A DNA stretch of 35,666 nucleotides from an uncultured Erysipelotrichaceae bacterium. Its GTDB lineage: Bacteria; Bacillota_I; Bacilli_A; Erysipelotrichales; Erysipelotrichaceae. The position numbers and the translations under genes were made by a program. The DNA lies in contig CALVCF010000055.1 of assembly GCA_944325935.1 (NCBI GenBank), positions 1 to 35,666 on the forward strand, given 5' to 3'. The first letter of the stretch is position 1. Every line of letters begins with the position of its first letter. This document shows positions 14,779-22,800 of the stretch, one piece after another. The notes beneath the pieces were generated by a model, which had not been told where the DNA came from, ran no database searches, and saw nothing but the letters and a program-made list of their open reading frames with translations.

Positions 14779-15658
14779 CACTTATACAAATAAAAACATT
14801 GCAACATTAGAGGAATTGATCCATAAGGTTGCCCGTAAATATCAACTGGACTATGCCATCTATAAGACTATGTATGCCCATCACGCCTATGAATTGGCTC
14901 AAACATATGCCGATCGATACAGCATCGTCTATGCAGTAGGCGGGGATGGCACGATTTTTGAGGTCTTAAATGGAATGGACCTCAATTCAACTCTAGCAAT
15001 CATACCTTTTGGAAGCGGAAACGATTTTTATCGCATGATCTGTAAAAAAAGACCTCTTGAGAAAGTGATCGAAGATACGATCAATGGCACGGTTGCTCAA
15101 ATCGATTACGGCACGATAAACGACCGACGTTTTTTGAACACGTCTTCGATCGGTATCGATTCAATGATCAATTATGAGGCTTCGCGACTCATTCATCAAA
15201 AGAAGATCAATAAGAGCTTTGCTTATACACTATCGATTATAAAAAACGCAATCGACCTCAAACCCTTCAGCTTAAGACTCATCATTGATGATGAAGTACG
15301 TCTTGACAAAGAATTTTACATCTGTTCGATCATGAATGGGGCCTATTATGGAAACGGGGCCTATGCTGCGCCTTTAGCCAAACTTGACGACGGCTTTTTT
15401 GATGTTGTCTTAGCCTATGACATAAAAACGCACAATCTGATTCCTGCCCTGATCAAATATCTAAAAGGTCATCATTTAAACGATCAGCGCTTTAAAATGA
15501 TCAAAGCGAAAAAAATCACCATCATCGCCCAAAGCAACACCCTGGGGCAATCAGATGGTGAGAGTGAATATGAAATTAGGCGCGAGATAATCTGCCATCA
15601 TAAGGGCTTAAAACTTTTAGTTCCCAAAAATGCCTATTTCTTGAGATCTTCTTCATAG
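14756..15658 (+). CDS. Diacylglycerol/lipid kinase family protein (DgkB/YegS-like)
   Basis: A 300-aa soluble lipid kinase. The DAGK catalytic motif AVGGDGTIFEVLNG is at residues 60-73, followed by IPFGSGNDFYR (nucleotide binding) and, in the C-terminal domain, NGAYYGNGAYAAPLAKLDDGFFDV, all typical of the YegS/DgkB/BmrU group. In Bacillota, DgkB recycles diacylglycerol released by lipoteichoic acid synthesis. The start overlaps the choline-kinase-like gene. The stop overlaps the converging phoH gene by 25 bp, with no terminator between. Which lipid it phosphorylates is not decided by sequence alone. Confidence 0.88.
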   Translation: MKHIFIINTYTNKNIATLEELIHKVARKYQLDYAIYKTMYAHHAYELAQTYADRYSIVYAVGGDGTIFEVLNGMDLNSTLAIIPFGSGNDFYRMICKKRPLEKVIEDTINGTVAQIDYGTINDRRFLNTSSIGIDSMINYEASRLIHQKKINKSFAYTLSIIKNAIDLKPFSLRLIIDDEVRLDKEFYICSIMNGAYYGNGAYAAPLAKLDDGFFDVVLAYDIKTHNLIPALIKYLKGHHLNDQRFKMIKAKKITIIAQSNTLGQSDGESEYEIRREIICHHKGLKLLVPKNAYFLRSSS

Positions 15659-16587
15659 CGCTTAGTGATCAAAGTCACTAGATGATGCCTTACGATATCT
15701 TCATTTTGCATATATACGATCCCGATCCCCTCGATATCTTTAAGGATCTTAGCGGCATGGATCAGCCCGCTTTGACCGTTTTTAAGCGCTAAATCGATCT
15801 GTGAGGGATCACCTGTAATAACCATTTTAGCATTGGCGCCTAAGCGCGTTAAAAACATCCGCATTTGGGTGATCGTAGTATTTTGCGCTTCATCCAGGAT
15901 GATAAAGGCATCATGCAAGGTCCTGCCGCGCATATAAGCTAAAGGGATAATTTCGATCACGCCCTTTTCAATTAAATTATTGGTCTTTTCAAGACCGAGC
16001 ATTTCATAAAGCGCGTCATATAAAGGCATAAGATAAGGATCGACCTTTTCTTTCAGATCACCCGGCAAAAAGCCTAAGGACTCACCTGCCTCAACCGCTG
16101 GACGCGTTAAAACCACCCGTTTGACCAAATCGCTTTTAAGCATACTAATAGCTAATACGACCGCCAAATAGGTCTTACCCGTCCCAGCTGGCCCTAGCAC
16201 TAGAGATATATCATTTTGTTTAATGGTCTTTACAAGTTTTGCTTGATTATAAGTCTTAGGACGGATCGCCTTATTTTGAGCATTATAATAAATAACTTCT
16301 TTTAGACTAGTGAAATTTTCATCTAGATCAGCTTCCTTTAATGAATGATAGGTCTCATAGATTTTTTGAGCGCTTAATTCCTCTTTGTCAACGAGCTCCA
16401 TCAAAAGTTTAAGATGATCTTTGAAATAAGCTTCTTTCTTTTTGTCAAGTGCGTTTATCTCAAGATCATCACGGGCATGGATCTTACAGTCATATAATTT
16501 TTCAAGGATCTTTAGATTTTCATCTTTGACCCCAAAGAGATTCTTTCTATCCTCTAGTTTTAAATCTTCTAAATTGATCTTTAACAT
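15634..16587 (-). CDS. phoH: PhoH-like ATPase
   Basis: A 317-aa cytosolic P-loop ATPase of the PhoH/YbeZ group, often linked to YbeY and rRNA processing. It has an N-terminal KH-like region (about 1-100), Walker A GPAGTGKT (132-139), the RPAVEAGESLGFLPGD segment, Walker B AFIILDEAQN and TGDPSQID. The length fits the family. The start lies 12 bp after the rpsU terminator, with AAGGG close to the ATG, so expression probably relies on read-through of that terminator. Its 3' end overlaps the converging lipid-kinase gene. Confidence 0.94.
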   Translation of the reverse strand: MLKINLEDLKLEDRKNLFGVKDENLKILEKLYDCKIHARDDLEINALDKKKEAYFKDHLKLLMELVDKEELSAQKIYETYHSLKEADLDENFTSLKEVIYYNAQNKAIRPKTYNQAKLVKTIKQNDISLVLGPAGTGKTYLAVVLAISMLKSDLVKRVVLTRPAVEAGESLGFLPGDLKEKVDPYLMPLYDALYEMLGLEKTNNLIEKGVIEIIPLAYMRGRTLHDAFIILDEAQNTTITQMRMFLTRLGANAKMVITGDPSQIDLALKNGQSGLIHAAKILKDIEGIGIVYMQNEDIVRHHLVTLITKRYEEDLKK

Positions 16588-16598
16588 AAAATACCCTT

Positions 16599-16631
16599 AA
16601 AAAAATAGTAAAGCCAGTGGCCTTACTATTT
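16599..16631 (-). terminator. Terminator between rpsU and phoH
   Basis: AAATAGTAA.GGCC and GGC.TTTACTATTT arms around ACT, followed by a T-run on the minus strand. The stem begins in the rpsU stop codon and the T-run ends 12 bp before the phoH ATG, so it can serve as a partial terminator that lowers phoH relative to rpsU. Confidence 0.88.
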
Positions 16632-16805
16632 ACCTCTTCTAACCTTACGTGCTGCTTCAGACTTCAGTTTGCGCTTGACACCAGGCTTAACATAATATTC
16701 GCGTTTGCGAGCTTCAAGGAGGGTCCCATTGCGCGATACTTGTCTTTTAAAACGACGTAAAGCATCATCTAGAGCTTCATTCTCTTTAACTACGACTTTG
16801 GCCAT
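16626..16805 (-). CDS. rpsU: 30S ribosomal protein S21
   Basis: A 59-aa basic protein with the S21 sequence [19 protein letters not shown], then [20 protein letters not shown], ending in a basic tail rich in Lys and Arg. S21 is a late 30S protein needed for initiation on many mRNAs. GGGGGTG lies 7 nt before the ATG at 16805. It has its own promoter and is followed at once by a terminator. Its place between mtaB/deoC and phoH matches the usual Bacillota order mtaB-rpsU-...-phoH. Confidence 0.97.
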   Translation of the reverse strand: MAKVVVKENEALDDALRRFKRQVSRNGTLLEARKREYYVKPGVKRKLKSEAARKVRRGK

Positions 16806-16838
16806 GACTACACCCCCTTCTAATTCGACGTCTTTTAT

Positions 16839-16867
16839 ATTATAGTGATTTGATTCAAGCTTGTAAA
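16839..16867 (-). promoter_or_regulatory. rpsU: Promoter of rpsU
   Basis: TTTACA (16862-16867), 17-nt spacer, TATAAT (16839-16844). The -35 lies inside a dyad, TTGTAAAG-TT-CTTTACAA (16861-16878, plus strand), which overlaps the deoC stop codon and could be an operator or chance. Confidence 0.8.
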
Positions 16868-16872
16868 GTTCT

Positions 16873-17508
16873 TTACAACAACTTGACTCCGCTAGAAGTG
16901 CCGATCCTTTCAGCCCCCGCCTCGATCATTGCCAAAAGATCTTCATGTGTCCGCACACCGCCGGCAGCCTTGACCTTTAAAGTATCCCCGGCTTCTTCTT
17001 TTAAGATTTTGACATCCTCGATCGTGGCACCATGCAAGCTGAAACCCGTCGATGTCTTGACAAAATCGGCCTTCGCTGCCTTTACAAGAGCAGTTGCTCT
17101 TCTTTTTTCTTCTTCATTTAAAAGACAGGTCTCGATGATCACTTTTAAAACATGGCCTTTACTAGCCTCGCGGATCGCTTTTAGCTCATCCAAGACATAA
17201 CTGTCATCACGATCTTTAAGACGACCAATATTAATTACCATGTCGATCTCATCGGCCCCTTTTAAAAGCGCATCTTTGGTCTCAAAAACTTTCGCCTCTT
17301 TTGTCATCATTCCCAAAGGAAAGCCGACAACTGTACAAACCAAGACATCGCTATCAGCCAGTTCTTTTTTGGCTAGTTCGATATACGATGGATTAATGCA
17401 GACTGACATAAAATCATGTTCTTTAGCTTCTTTACACAATTTGATGATCTCGTCTTTTGTTGCATCAGCTTTCAAAAGCGTATGATCGATATACTTAGCT
17501 AATTTCAT
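16873..17508 (-). CDS. deoC: Deoxyribose-phosphate aldolase
   Basis: Splits 2-deoxyribose 5-phosphate into glyceraldehyde 3-phosphate and acetaldehyde in deoxynucleoside salvage. From ATG 17508 the protein has 211 aa. The Schiff-base lysine is in VKTSTGF (Lys151), the proton-relay lysine in VKAAGG (Lys180), and DEIDMVIN (Asp89) completes the TIM-barrel site. This start is chosen because GGAGG lies a few bases upstream and the family opens [12 protein letters not shown]; the longer frame reads back into the MurE-like gene. It overlaps that gene by 14 nt. No other deo genes are in the window. Confidence 0.95.
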   Translation of the reverse strand: MKLAKYIDHTLLKADATKDEIIKLCKEAKEHDFMSVCINPSYIELAKKELADSDVLVCTVVGFPLGMMTKEAKVFETKDALLKGADEIDMVINIGRLKDRDDSYVLDELKAIREASKGHVLKVIIETCLLNEEEKRRATALVKAAKADFVKTSTGFSLHGATIEDVKILKEEAGDTLKVKAAGGVRTHEDLLAMIEAGAERIGTSSGVKLL

Positions 17509-18928
17509 TCTCTTCCTCCATTCTTTTCTTAATGAAATTACGGACAATATTGGCATCGCCCTGGTAGTTCTCTTTACCAAAACTACGGTACATATAATTC
17601 TCTTCGCCCTTGCCTAAGATCAAGAGTGTATCTTGCGAATTCATTAGAGCCACACCATCTTCGATTGCATTTAGGCGTGATTGAACTATCACGTATTCTT
17701 TATTCTTGATATGACCAGCTAGTTTTTCACAAAGCAGAATTGGATCTTCTTGACGCGGATCCTCTTCCGTCAAAATAATCTTATCACAATAATTATCCGC
17801 CAGACCAGCAATGCTTGCCATCTTCTTTTCATCCTTAAACCCCGCTATGCCAAAGATGGCAACCAGCGAGCAATGCGACGAGGTGATCGTACTAGCATAG
17901 CGATAAAGATCTTTTAAGGCAGTCGGATTTTGTCCGCGGTCGACGATGACTTCGTATGATTGTCCAGCATCGATCCTTTGCCCTCGGCCGTTTAACGACC
18001 ACATATTTTTTAAAAGCGGAAGTATGCTTTCAAAATCATAATGTGCAAGAATGAGACAAGATAGAGCAGCAACTAGATTATAGACATTGAAACGCGAAAT
18101 AAGGTTTGCGACGATCTGATAGGTCTTGTCTTGATAGCGCAAACTAAAATAACTAAGGCCCTTTTTAAAGCTTAGATCAAAGATCTCTAGATCGCTATCC
18201 TTTGAAAAACCATAGCTAAAGATCTGGGCGTGTGCATCTTCGATCAGGGTTTCAGTATATGGATCATCTTTGTTGACGATCGCAAAACTCGTAAAATCCA
18301 AGGCATCGATCATCTTTTTGTAGGCGACTAGTTCCTCTTCGCTGCCCTCTTCGCTATGTCCGGCATATATTAGAAACTTGGTATTAAAAATATCAAAAGG
18401 AGCTTCATTGATAAAATATGGGTCTAATTCCACAATAGCCTCTTCGATTTTTTCGTCTCTCATTTTAGCAAGTATATCTAGATATTCGATCACATCTGTA
18501 TTTAAATGCATCTGATAATGAAAGTCATGATACATTACCCCAAAAGAGCCCAAAGTCCCAACACTTGTATAATTCAACATCAGCTGTCTTAGATACGAAA
18601 TGATCGTACTTTTGCCATAGTCACCCATAACAGCGCTGATCCTAATATCTTTAGAAGGCTCATGATAGAATTTGAGGGCAATTTTATTCATCACTTTGGC
18701 TACATCATCAACCCGAATATAGATAGCTTCATTTTTCAATTCGATTTCCCGCGAATAAACAATGACTCTAGCTCCATTTTTAATTGCTTCCTCAATATGG
18801 TTATGGCCATCGTGCCTGCGGCCCTCAAGACAAAAGAAGATCCCATCCTCATTTTTTAAACGTGAATCACAAGAAAGAGACTTGATCTCAATGTCGCGAG
18901 CTTTTGAAAATAATTCCCTCAAGCGCAT
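17495..18928 (-). CDS. MurE-like Mur ligase with altered catalytic motifs
   Basis: A 477-aa protein with the three-domain plan of UDP-MurNAc-tripeptide ligases: an N-terminal CDSRLKNEDGIFFCLEG..DGH domain, a central ATPase domain, and a C-terminal domain with NGRGQR and ILGKGEE. Key sites differ from typical MurE. The P-loop is GDYGKST (102-108) instead of GTNGKTT. The usual MEVSSHAL region reads VELDPYFINE, the VDYAHTPD motif reads VDRGQNPTAL, and the DNPR-type motif reads EEDPRQEDP. It is either a divergent MurE or a paralogue with a changed role. It overlaps mtaB by 10 nt upstream and deoC by 14 nt downstream. The frame is intact, so it is probably expressed. Confidence 0.8.
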   Translation of the reverse strand: MRLRELFSKARDIEIKSLSCDSRLKNEDGIFFCLEGRRHDGHNHIEEAIKNGARVIVYSREIELKNEAIYIRVDDVAKVMNKIALKFYHEPSKDIRISAVMGDYGKSTIISYLRQLMLNYTSVGTLGSFGVMYHDFHYQMHLNTDVIEYLDILAKMRDEKIEEAIVELDPYFINEAPFDIFNTKFLIYAGHSEEGSEEELVAYKKMIDALDFTSFAIVNKDDPYTETLIEDAHAQIFSYGFSKDSDLEIFDLSFKKGLSYFSLRYQDKTYQIVANLISRFNVYNLVAALSCLILAHYDFESILPLLKNMWSLNGRGQRIDAGQSYEVIVDRGQNPTALKDLYRYASTITSSHCSLVAIFGIAGFKDEKKMASIAGLADNYCDKIILTEEDPRQEDPILLCEKLAGHIKNKEYVIVQSRLNAIEDGVALMNSQDTLLILGKGEENYMYRSFGKENYQGDANIVRNFIKKRMEEENEIS

Positions 18929-20187
18929 ACGATTTCTCCTAAAAGGCCATCGCGATAAAGGTTTATAAATCTAACTTGGTAAAGTTCATTTGTCAGCAGT
19001 TCTTGTTTTAGATAAACCTTTACATATTCAAAACTGTGCCCAAAACTCATGCCGTTTTGACTCTTTTCAATTAAGACACGGCTTGTTTTATTTAAAAGCG
19101 ATCTCAAATAACGATCGGTCAATGACTTCTGTGCCTCCATAACGGCATGGACCCGCTCCTTTTTTATAGCGGAAGAAAGCTGATTCGCCATCTTGGCGGC
19201 GACAGTGCCGTTTTTAACAGCGTAGGGAAAGACATGGACAAAAGAAAAATTAATCATCTTTAAAACTTCAAGCGTCTTTTGAAAATCAGCTTCCGACTCA
19301 TCTGGGAATCCGACGATGAGATCGGTCGAAATCGAGATATCTTCAACTTTACTGCGAATATAAAAAACCCGGTCAATATAATCTTCGATCAGATAAGGAC
19401 GGTGCATTGCCTTTAGGGTTTTATTGACTAAAGCCTGGACCGGAATATGCAAATGAGGGGCTAGGACTTTTTTCTTGCTTAAAAGATCGATCATCTCATC
19501 ACTTACCTCATTGATCTCGATCGATGATAAGCGAAGATTCTTAAGATCTTCGATCTCTACTAATTCTTTCAAAAGATCGATCAAGTAATGTTGCCCATCA
19601 AAATAGCGCCCAGTATGGATACCGGTTAAAACGATCTCTTTTGAATGTTTGACAAGCTTGTGCGCTTCTAAAAGGACCTTATCCATCGCAAGGCTTCGCT
19701 CGCGGCCTCTGGCATAGGGTATGATACAATAGCTGCAATACTGATTGCATCCATCCTGGATCTTCAAAAATGCACGTGTCTGGCCTTTATATTGACTTAA
19801 GGGCAACTCCTCAAATTCTGCCTTTGCAAGGTCATGAACATAAGAACCTTGCATATGATCGTCGATATATTGCTTGATCTTATCTTTATCCTGGCTGCCA
19901 ATCAAAAGATCAGCATCCTTAAATAGGCTCTGATCTTTACTAACTTGTACATAACAACCGACTAAGACAATATAGGCTTTTGGGTTATTGCGTCTTGCCA
20001 TATGTAAATATTTGCGGGTCTTGCTTTCAGCAGTATTGGTTACACAGCATGAAAAAATCAAATAGATATCCGCTTTTTCATTAAAAGCTACTTGTTCATA
20101 ATCTTGATCGAGCTCTTCAACGATCGCGTGAGCTTCATAATTATTGACTTTGCAACCCAAGATCATGGTCGCATAAGTTTTTCTCAT
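18919..20187 (-). CDS. mtaB: tRNA t6A37 methylthiotransferase
   Basis: A 422-aa radical-SAM enzyme of the MtaB (YqeV) type, which adds a methylthio group to N6-threonylcarbamoyladenosine at tRNA position 37. It has an N-terminal UPF0004 domain with LGCKVNNYEA, FSCCVTNTAESK and LVGCY cysteines for the auxiliary cluster. The radical-SAM CNQYCSYC motif follows (about 147-154) with IPYARGRERS, and a C-terminal TRAM-like domain. It overlaps rsmE by an ATGA junction, matching the common rsmE-mtaB pair in Bacillota. Confidence 0.94.
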   Translation of the reverse strand: MRKTYATMILGCKVNNYEAHAIVEELDQDYEQVAFNEKADIYLIFSCCVTNTAESKTRKYLHMARRNNPKAYIVLVGCYVQVSKDQSLFKDADLLIGSQDKDKIKQYIDDHMQGSYVHDLAKAEFEELPLSQYKGQTRAFLKIQDGCNQYCSYCIIPYARGRERSLAMDKVLLEAHKLVKHSKEIVLTGIHTGRYFDGQHYLIDLLKELVEIEDLKNLRLSSIEINEVSDEMIDLLSKKKVLAPHLHIPVQALVNKTLKAMHRPYLIEDYIDRVFYIRSKVEDISISTDLIVGFPDESEADFQKTLEVLKMINFSFVHVFPYAVKNGTVAAKMANQLSSAIKKERVHAVMEAQKSLTDRYLRSLLNKTSRVLIEKSQNGMSFGHSFEYVKVYLKQELLTNELYQVRFINLYRDGLLGEIVCA

Positions 20188-20876
20188 TCTCGATGACCTC
20201 CAATATTTGCCAAAACATATAAAGCGGCAGTTTCAGCCCGCAGAATTCTCTTGCCTAAGGTAATAGGCTCATAGCCCATCTTTATCATTTCATCGATCTC
20301 ATTACTTGTAAGACCGCCCTCAGGCCCGATCACATAAGTAATATCGCGGTCAATCTTATCATAGTCAAGGTGTAGGGAATCCTCTTTTTCATAAGCGACA
20401 AAATTATAGCTGCTCTTATATCTATCAAGATCTTCAAGTCTTGAAAATTCCATTATTTCAGGAACATACAAGCGTCTTGATTGCTCACTGGCTTCCGTGA
20501 CGATTTTATGATAGCGCAGCAGTTTTTTTTGAGGGTCTTTTATTTTGATGATCGAACGTTCAGCCATATAAGGAACAATTCTTTTAACACCAAGTTCCGT
20601 CAATTTTTGTAAACAAAAATCAAAGCGCTCATTCTTAAACAAACTCAAAATGACGGTTACATCAATATCCAGTTCACTATCTTGTCTGATCATCGCAATG
20701 ATCTCAGCAGAATCCTTTAATAATTTTGCTCGATATGCTTGATGATCTTGATCGACTAGACATATTTCATAACCGTCATTCGCTCTTAAAACTGTCCTGA
20801 GATGATATAAGATATCTGCACGCAGTTTTACGCTCGTTTTTTTACTAAGGGACTCATCTAAAAAATATTGTTGCAC
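20184..20876 (-). CDS. rsmE: 16S rRNA (uracil-1498-N3)-methyltransferase
   Basis: A 230-aa SPOUT methyltransferase. Motifs: MQQYFLDES at the N-terminus (PUA-like domain), LTELGVKRIVPYMAERSI, VTEASEQSRRLYVPEI and the knot region VIGPEGGLTSNEIDEM with LGKRILRAETAAL at the end. The start codon is GTG at 20876, supported by the family N-terminus. There is no normally spaced ribosome site; TATAAT ends only 6 nt before the GTG, so the mRNA may be leaderless. It is the first gene of the rsmE-mtaB-murE-like-deoC run. Confidence 0.94.
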   Translation of the reverse strand: MQQYFLDESLSKKTSVKLRADILYHLRTVLRANDGYEICLVDQDHQAYRAKLLKDSAEIIAMIRQDSELDIDVTVILSLFKNERFDFCLQKLTELGVKRIVPYMAERSIIKIKDPQKKLLRYHKIVTEASEQSRRLYVPEIMEFSRLEDLDRYKSSYNFVAYEKEDSLHLDYDKIDRDITYVIGPEGGLTSNEIDEMIKMGYEPITLGKRILRAETAALYVLANIGGHRE

Positions 20877-20882
20877 CCTTAG

Positions 20883-20891
20883 ATTATATCA
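20883..20891 (-). promoter_or_regulatory. rsmE: Extended -10 promoter directly before rsmE
   Basis: TGATATAAT: a perfect TATAAT (20883-20888) with an upstream TG. It ends 6 nt before the GTG start. Confidence 0.6.
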
Positions 20892-20905
20892 TAATGTTGC
20901 AATAT

Positions 20906-22198
20906 TTAGTTTGATTTGCGTGGCAAGATCAGATTTAGAATTACACCAACTAACGCACTCAAAGCAGTACCTGATAAAGAGATGATATCACCAATTGGAA
21001 GGATAGCTCCGCCAAGACCGATCACTAGCATCGCCGAAGCAATAATAAGATTGCGTTGTGAGTTAAAATCTACTTGATTATCAATCAGTACCTTTAAACC
21101 ATTAGAAGCAATGACTCCATAAAGAATGATCGACATGCCACCTAAAACGCAGTTGGGTATAGTTTCAATTACTGCCGAGACAATGGGGAATAAGGAGATT
21201 ATGATCGCGATACAGGCCGCGCCAAAAGTGACATAGACGGAAGCAACCTTCGTCATACCAATGACGCCGGTGTTTTCACCATAAGTCGTATTGGCCGGTC
21301 CACCCAGCAAAGCGCTGACGCTGGTGGCGATACCATCACCCATCAGCGTTTTATCAAGACCAGGTTCTTTTAGGAAATTGCGACCGCAGATCCTTGATAA
21401 GACGCTATGATCACCAATATGTTCCGAAATTGTAACAAAGGCGATAGGCAACATGGCAAGAGCGGCTGGTAATGTTGGATTGAAACTGTATTCATCAAAC
21501 ATCCCGCCAGTTGAAAAAGGCAACATGAAATCCGGTAAACCGATCAGACGGCCGCTGTTAATCACTTCTGTTACCGGCGAGAAATCAACTAAGCCCAAAA
21601 TACAAGACAAAATGTAGCCAAAGACGATTCCACATAAGAAAGGAATGATCTTAAAGAAGCCCTTCGCTTTGGTCGAGACTAAAGCCGTAAATAAGAAGGT
21701 CAATAAAGCGACGACAATGTGCTTAAGATCGCCACCCTGGACTAATCCAGCATTAGATACGGCGCTTGAAGCAAGGCCTAAACCGATAACAATGATCATC
21801 GGACCGATAACAACCGGCGGCAAGAGCTTTTCAACCCAATCCTTGCCGATAAATTTAATAATGATCGCAACAACAGCATAGATGACGCCGATCATAATTA
21901 AGCCGCTTTGAGCCCCCGATACGTCTCCGTTCATCGCTGTAACCGCCGTTGTGGTCGCTGTGATATAGGCAAAAGATGAACCAAGATAGACCGGAACCTT
22001 GAAACCAGTGCATAGGCAATAAATAATCGTCCCCACACCCGATGCAAATAAAGCAACCGATACGGGGTAACCGGTCATAATCGGTACTAAGACCGTCGCA
22101 CCAAACATGGCAAAAACATGTTGGAATGACAACAAGACGCCCATGCCTAATTTAGGCTTGTCACTGACGTCTAAGAGTAGCTTTACTTTCTCACTCAT
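20906..22198 (-). CDS. uraA: Uracil permease (NCS2 family)
   Basis: A 430-aa membrane protein of the uracil/xanthine permease family, expected to take up uracil by proton symport. It has about 14 membrane segments and the family signatures: QHVFAMFGATVLVP in helix 1, SSFAYI, FVTISEHIGDHSVLS with the substrate-binding Glu, and GGPANTTYGENTGVIG. The last two favour uracil permease over xanthine transporters. The ATG at 22198 has GAGG 8 nt upstream. The leader has a PyrR-like hairpin, which also supports a pyrimidine role. Confidence 0.93.
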   Translation of the reverse strand: MSEKVKLLLDVSDKPKLGMGVLLSFQHVFAMFGATVLVPIMTGYPVSVALFASGVGTIIYCLCTGFKVPVYLGSSFAYITATTTAVTAMNGDVSGAQSGLIMIGVIYAVVAIIIKFIGKDWVEKLLPPVVIGPMIIVIGLGLASSAVSNAGLVQGGDLKHIVVALLTFLFTALVSTKAKGFFKIIPFLCGIVFGYILSCILGLVDFSPVTEVINSGRLIGLPDFMLPFSTGGMFDEYSFNPTLPAALAMLPIAFVTISEHIGDHSVLSRICGRNFLKEPGLDKTLMGDGIATSVSALLGGPANTTYGENTGVIGMTKVASVYVTFGAACIAIIISLFPIVSAVIETIPNCVLGGMSIILYGVIASNGLKVLIDNQVDFNSQRNLIIASAMLVIGLGGAILPIGDIISLSGTALSALVGVILNLILPRKSN

Positions 22199-22251
22199 GA
22201 AATATCCTCATTTCTAAGTGATTCCTTTGAATGATATTTAGCTATCACCTT

Positions 22252-22271
22252 ATCGATCTCTCTGGATCGAT
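22252..22271 (-). promoter_or_regulatory. uraA: PyrR-binding-like RNA hairpin in the uraA leader
   Basis: ATCGATC-CAGAGA-GATCGAT is a 7-bp hairpin whose apex matches the PyrR binding consensus core (UCCNGNGAG). I see no terminator or antiterminator in the leader. If PyrR binds here it may act on translation or on a structure I did not find. Confidence 0.6.
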
Positions 22272-22293
22272 TTAAAGGACCTCACTGACCAGT

Positions 22294-22302
22294 ATAATAG
22301 CA
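22294..22302 (-). promoter_or_regulatory. uraA: Extended -10 promoter of uraA
   Basis: TGCTATTAT: TATTAT (22294-22299) with upstream TG, giving a leader of about 90 nt that contains the PyrR-like hairpin. Confidence 0.55.
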
Positions 22303-22337
22303 TAAAAAGTTAGCTTGTGAAATATTTTTTAAATAAT

Positions 22338-22796
22338 TTAAATGATCTTCTCTTTGATATATGAACGATTCCTATAACCCATCTTATCGTAAAAGGCTAA
22401 GCCCTCTTGGTTTAGATCCCAAACCATGAGCTCGATCGTTTGGATTTTGAGCATTTGAGCTTTGTCTTCGATCTTTTTCAGCAACATTTTAGCTATGCCC
22501 TTTTGACGAGCTTTCTTTTTTACATAGAGGTCTTCGATATAAATGATCTTAGCTTTGCGATAGATACCGCTTCTTTCGAAGACTTTTGCGATAATCAAAG
22601 CCAAAATCTCAGCATTTTCAACAAAAACATATTTTAGATAGTCCTGATCATTGATCATTTCTTCAAAAGAATTCTGATCATAATCCTCATAAGCAGCATC
22701 AAAGACATCTGGTCTTGCCTGGACATGCATTTTTGACAATTCTTCAATAAGGACAATGACCTCTTTGAAATCGCTATTCATCATTTCTCTAATCAT
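22338..22796 (-). CDS. GNAT-family N-acetyltransferase
   Basis: A 152-aa GNAT protein. The acetyl-CoA-binding motif is KARQKGIAKMLLKKIEDKA (Q/RxxGxA type) after strand IIYIEDLYV, followed by IELMVWDLNQEGLAFYDKMGY, the usual C-terminal region. The substrate is unknown. It starts 4 bp after the methyltransferase stop and probably shares its transcript. No strong terminator is visible before the uraA promoter. Confidence 0.88.
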   Translation of the reverse strand: MIREMMNSDFKEVIVLIEELSKMHVQARPDVFDAAYEDYDQNSFEEMINDQDYLKYVFVENAEILALIIAKVFERSGIYRKAKIIYIEDLYVKKKARQKGIAKMLLKKIEDKAQMLKIQTIELMVWDLNQEGLAFYDKMGYRNRSYIKEKII

Positions 22797-22800
22797 AAAA

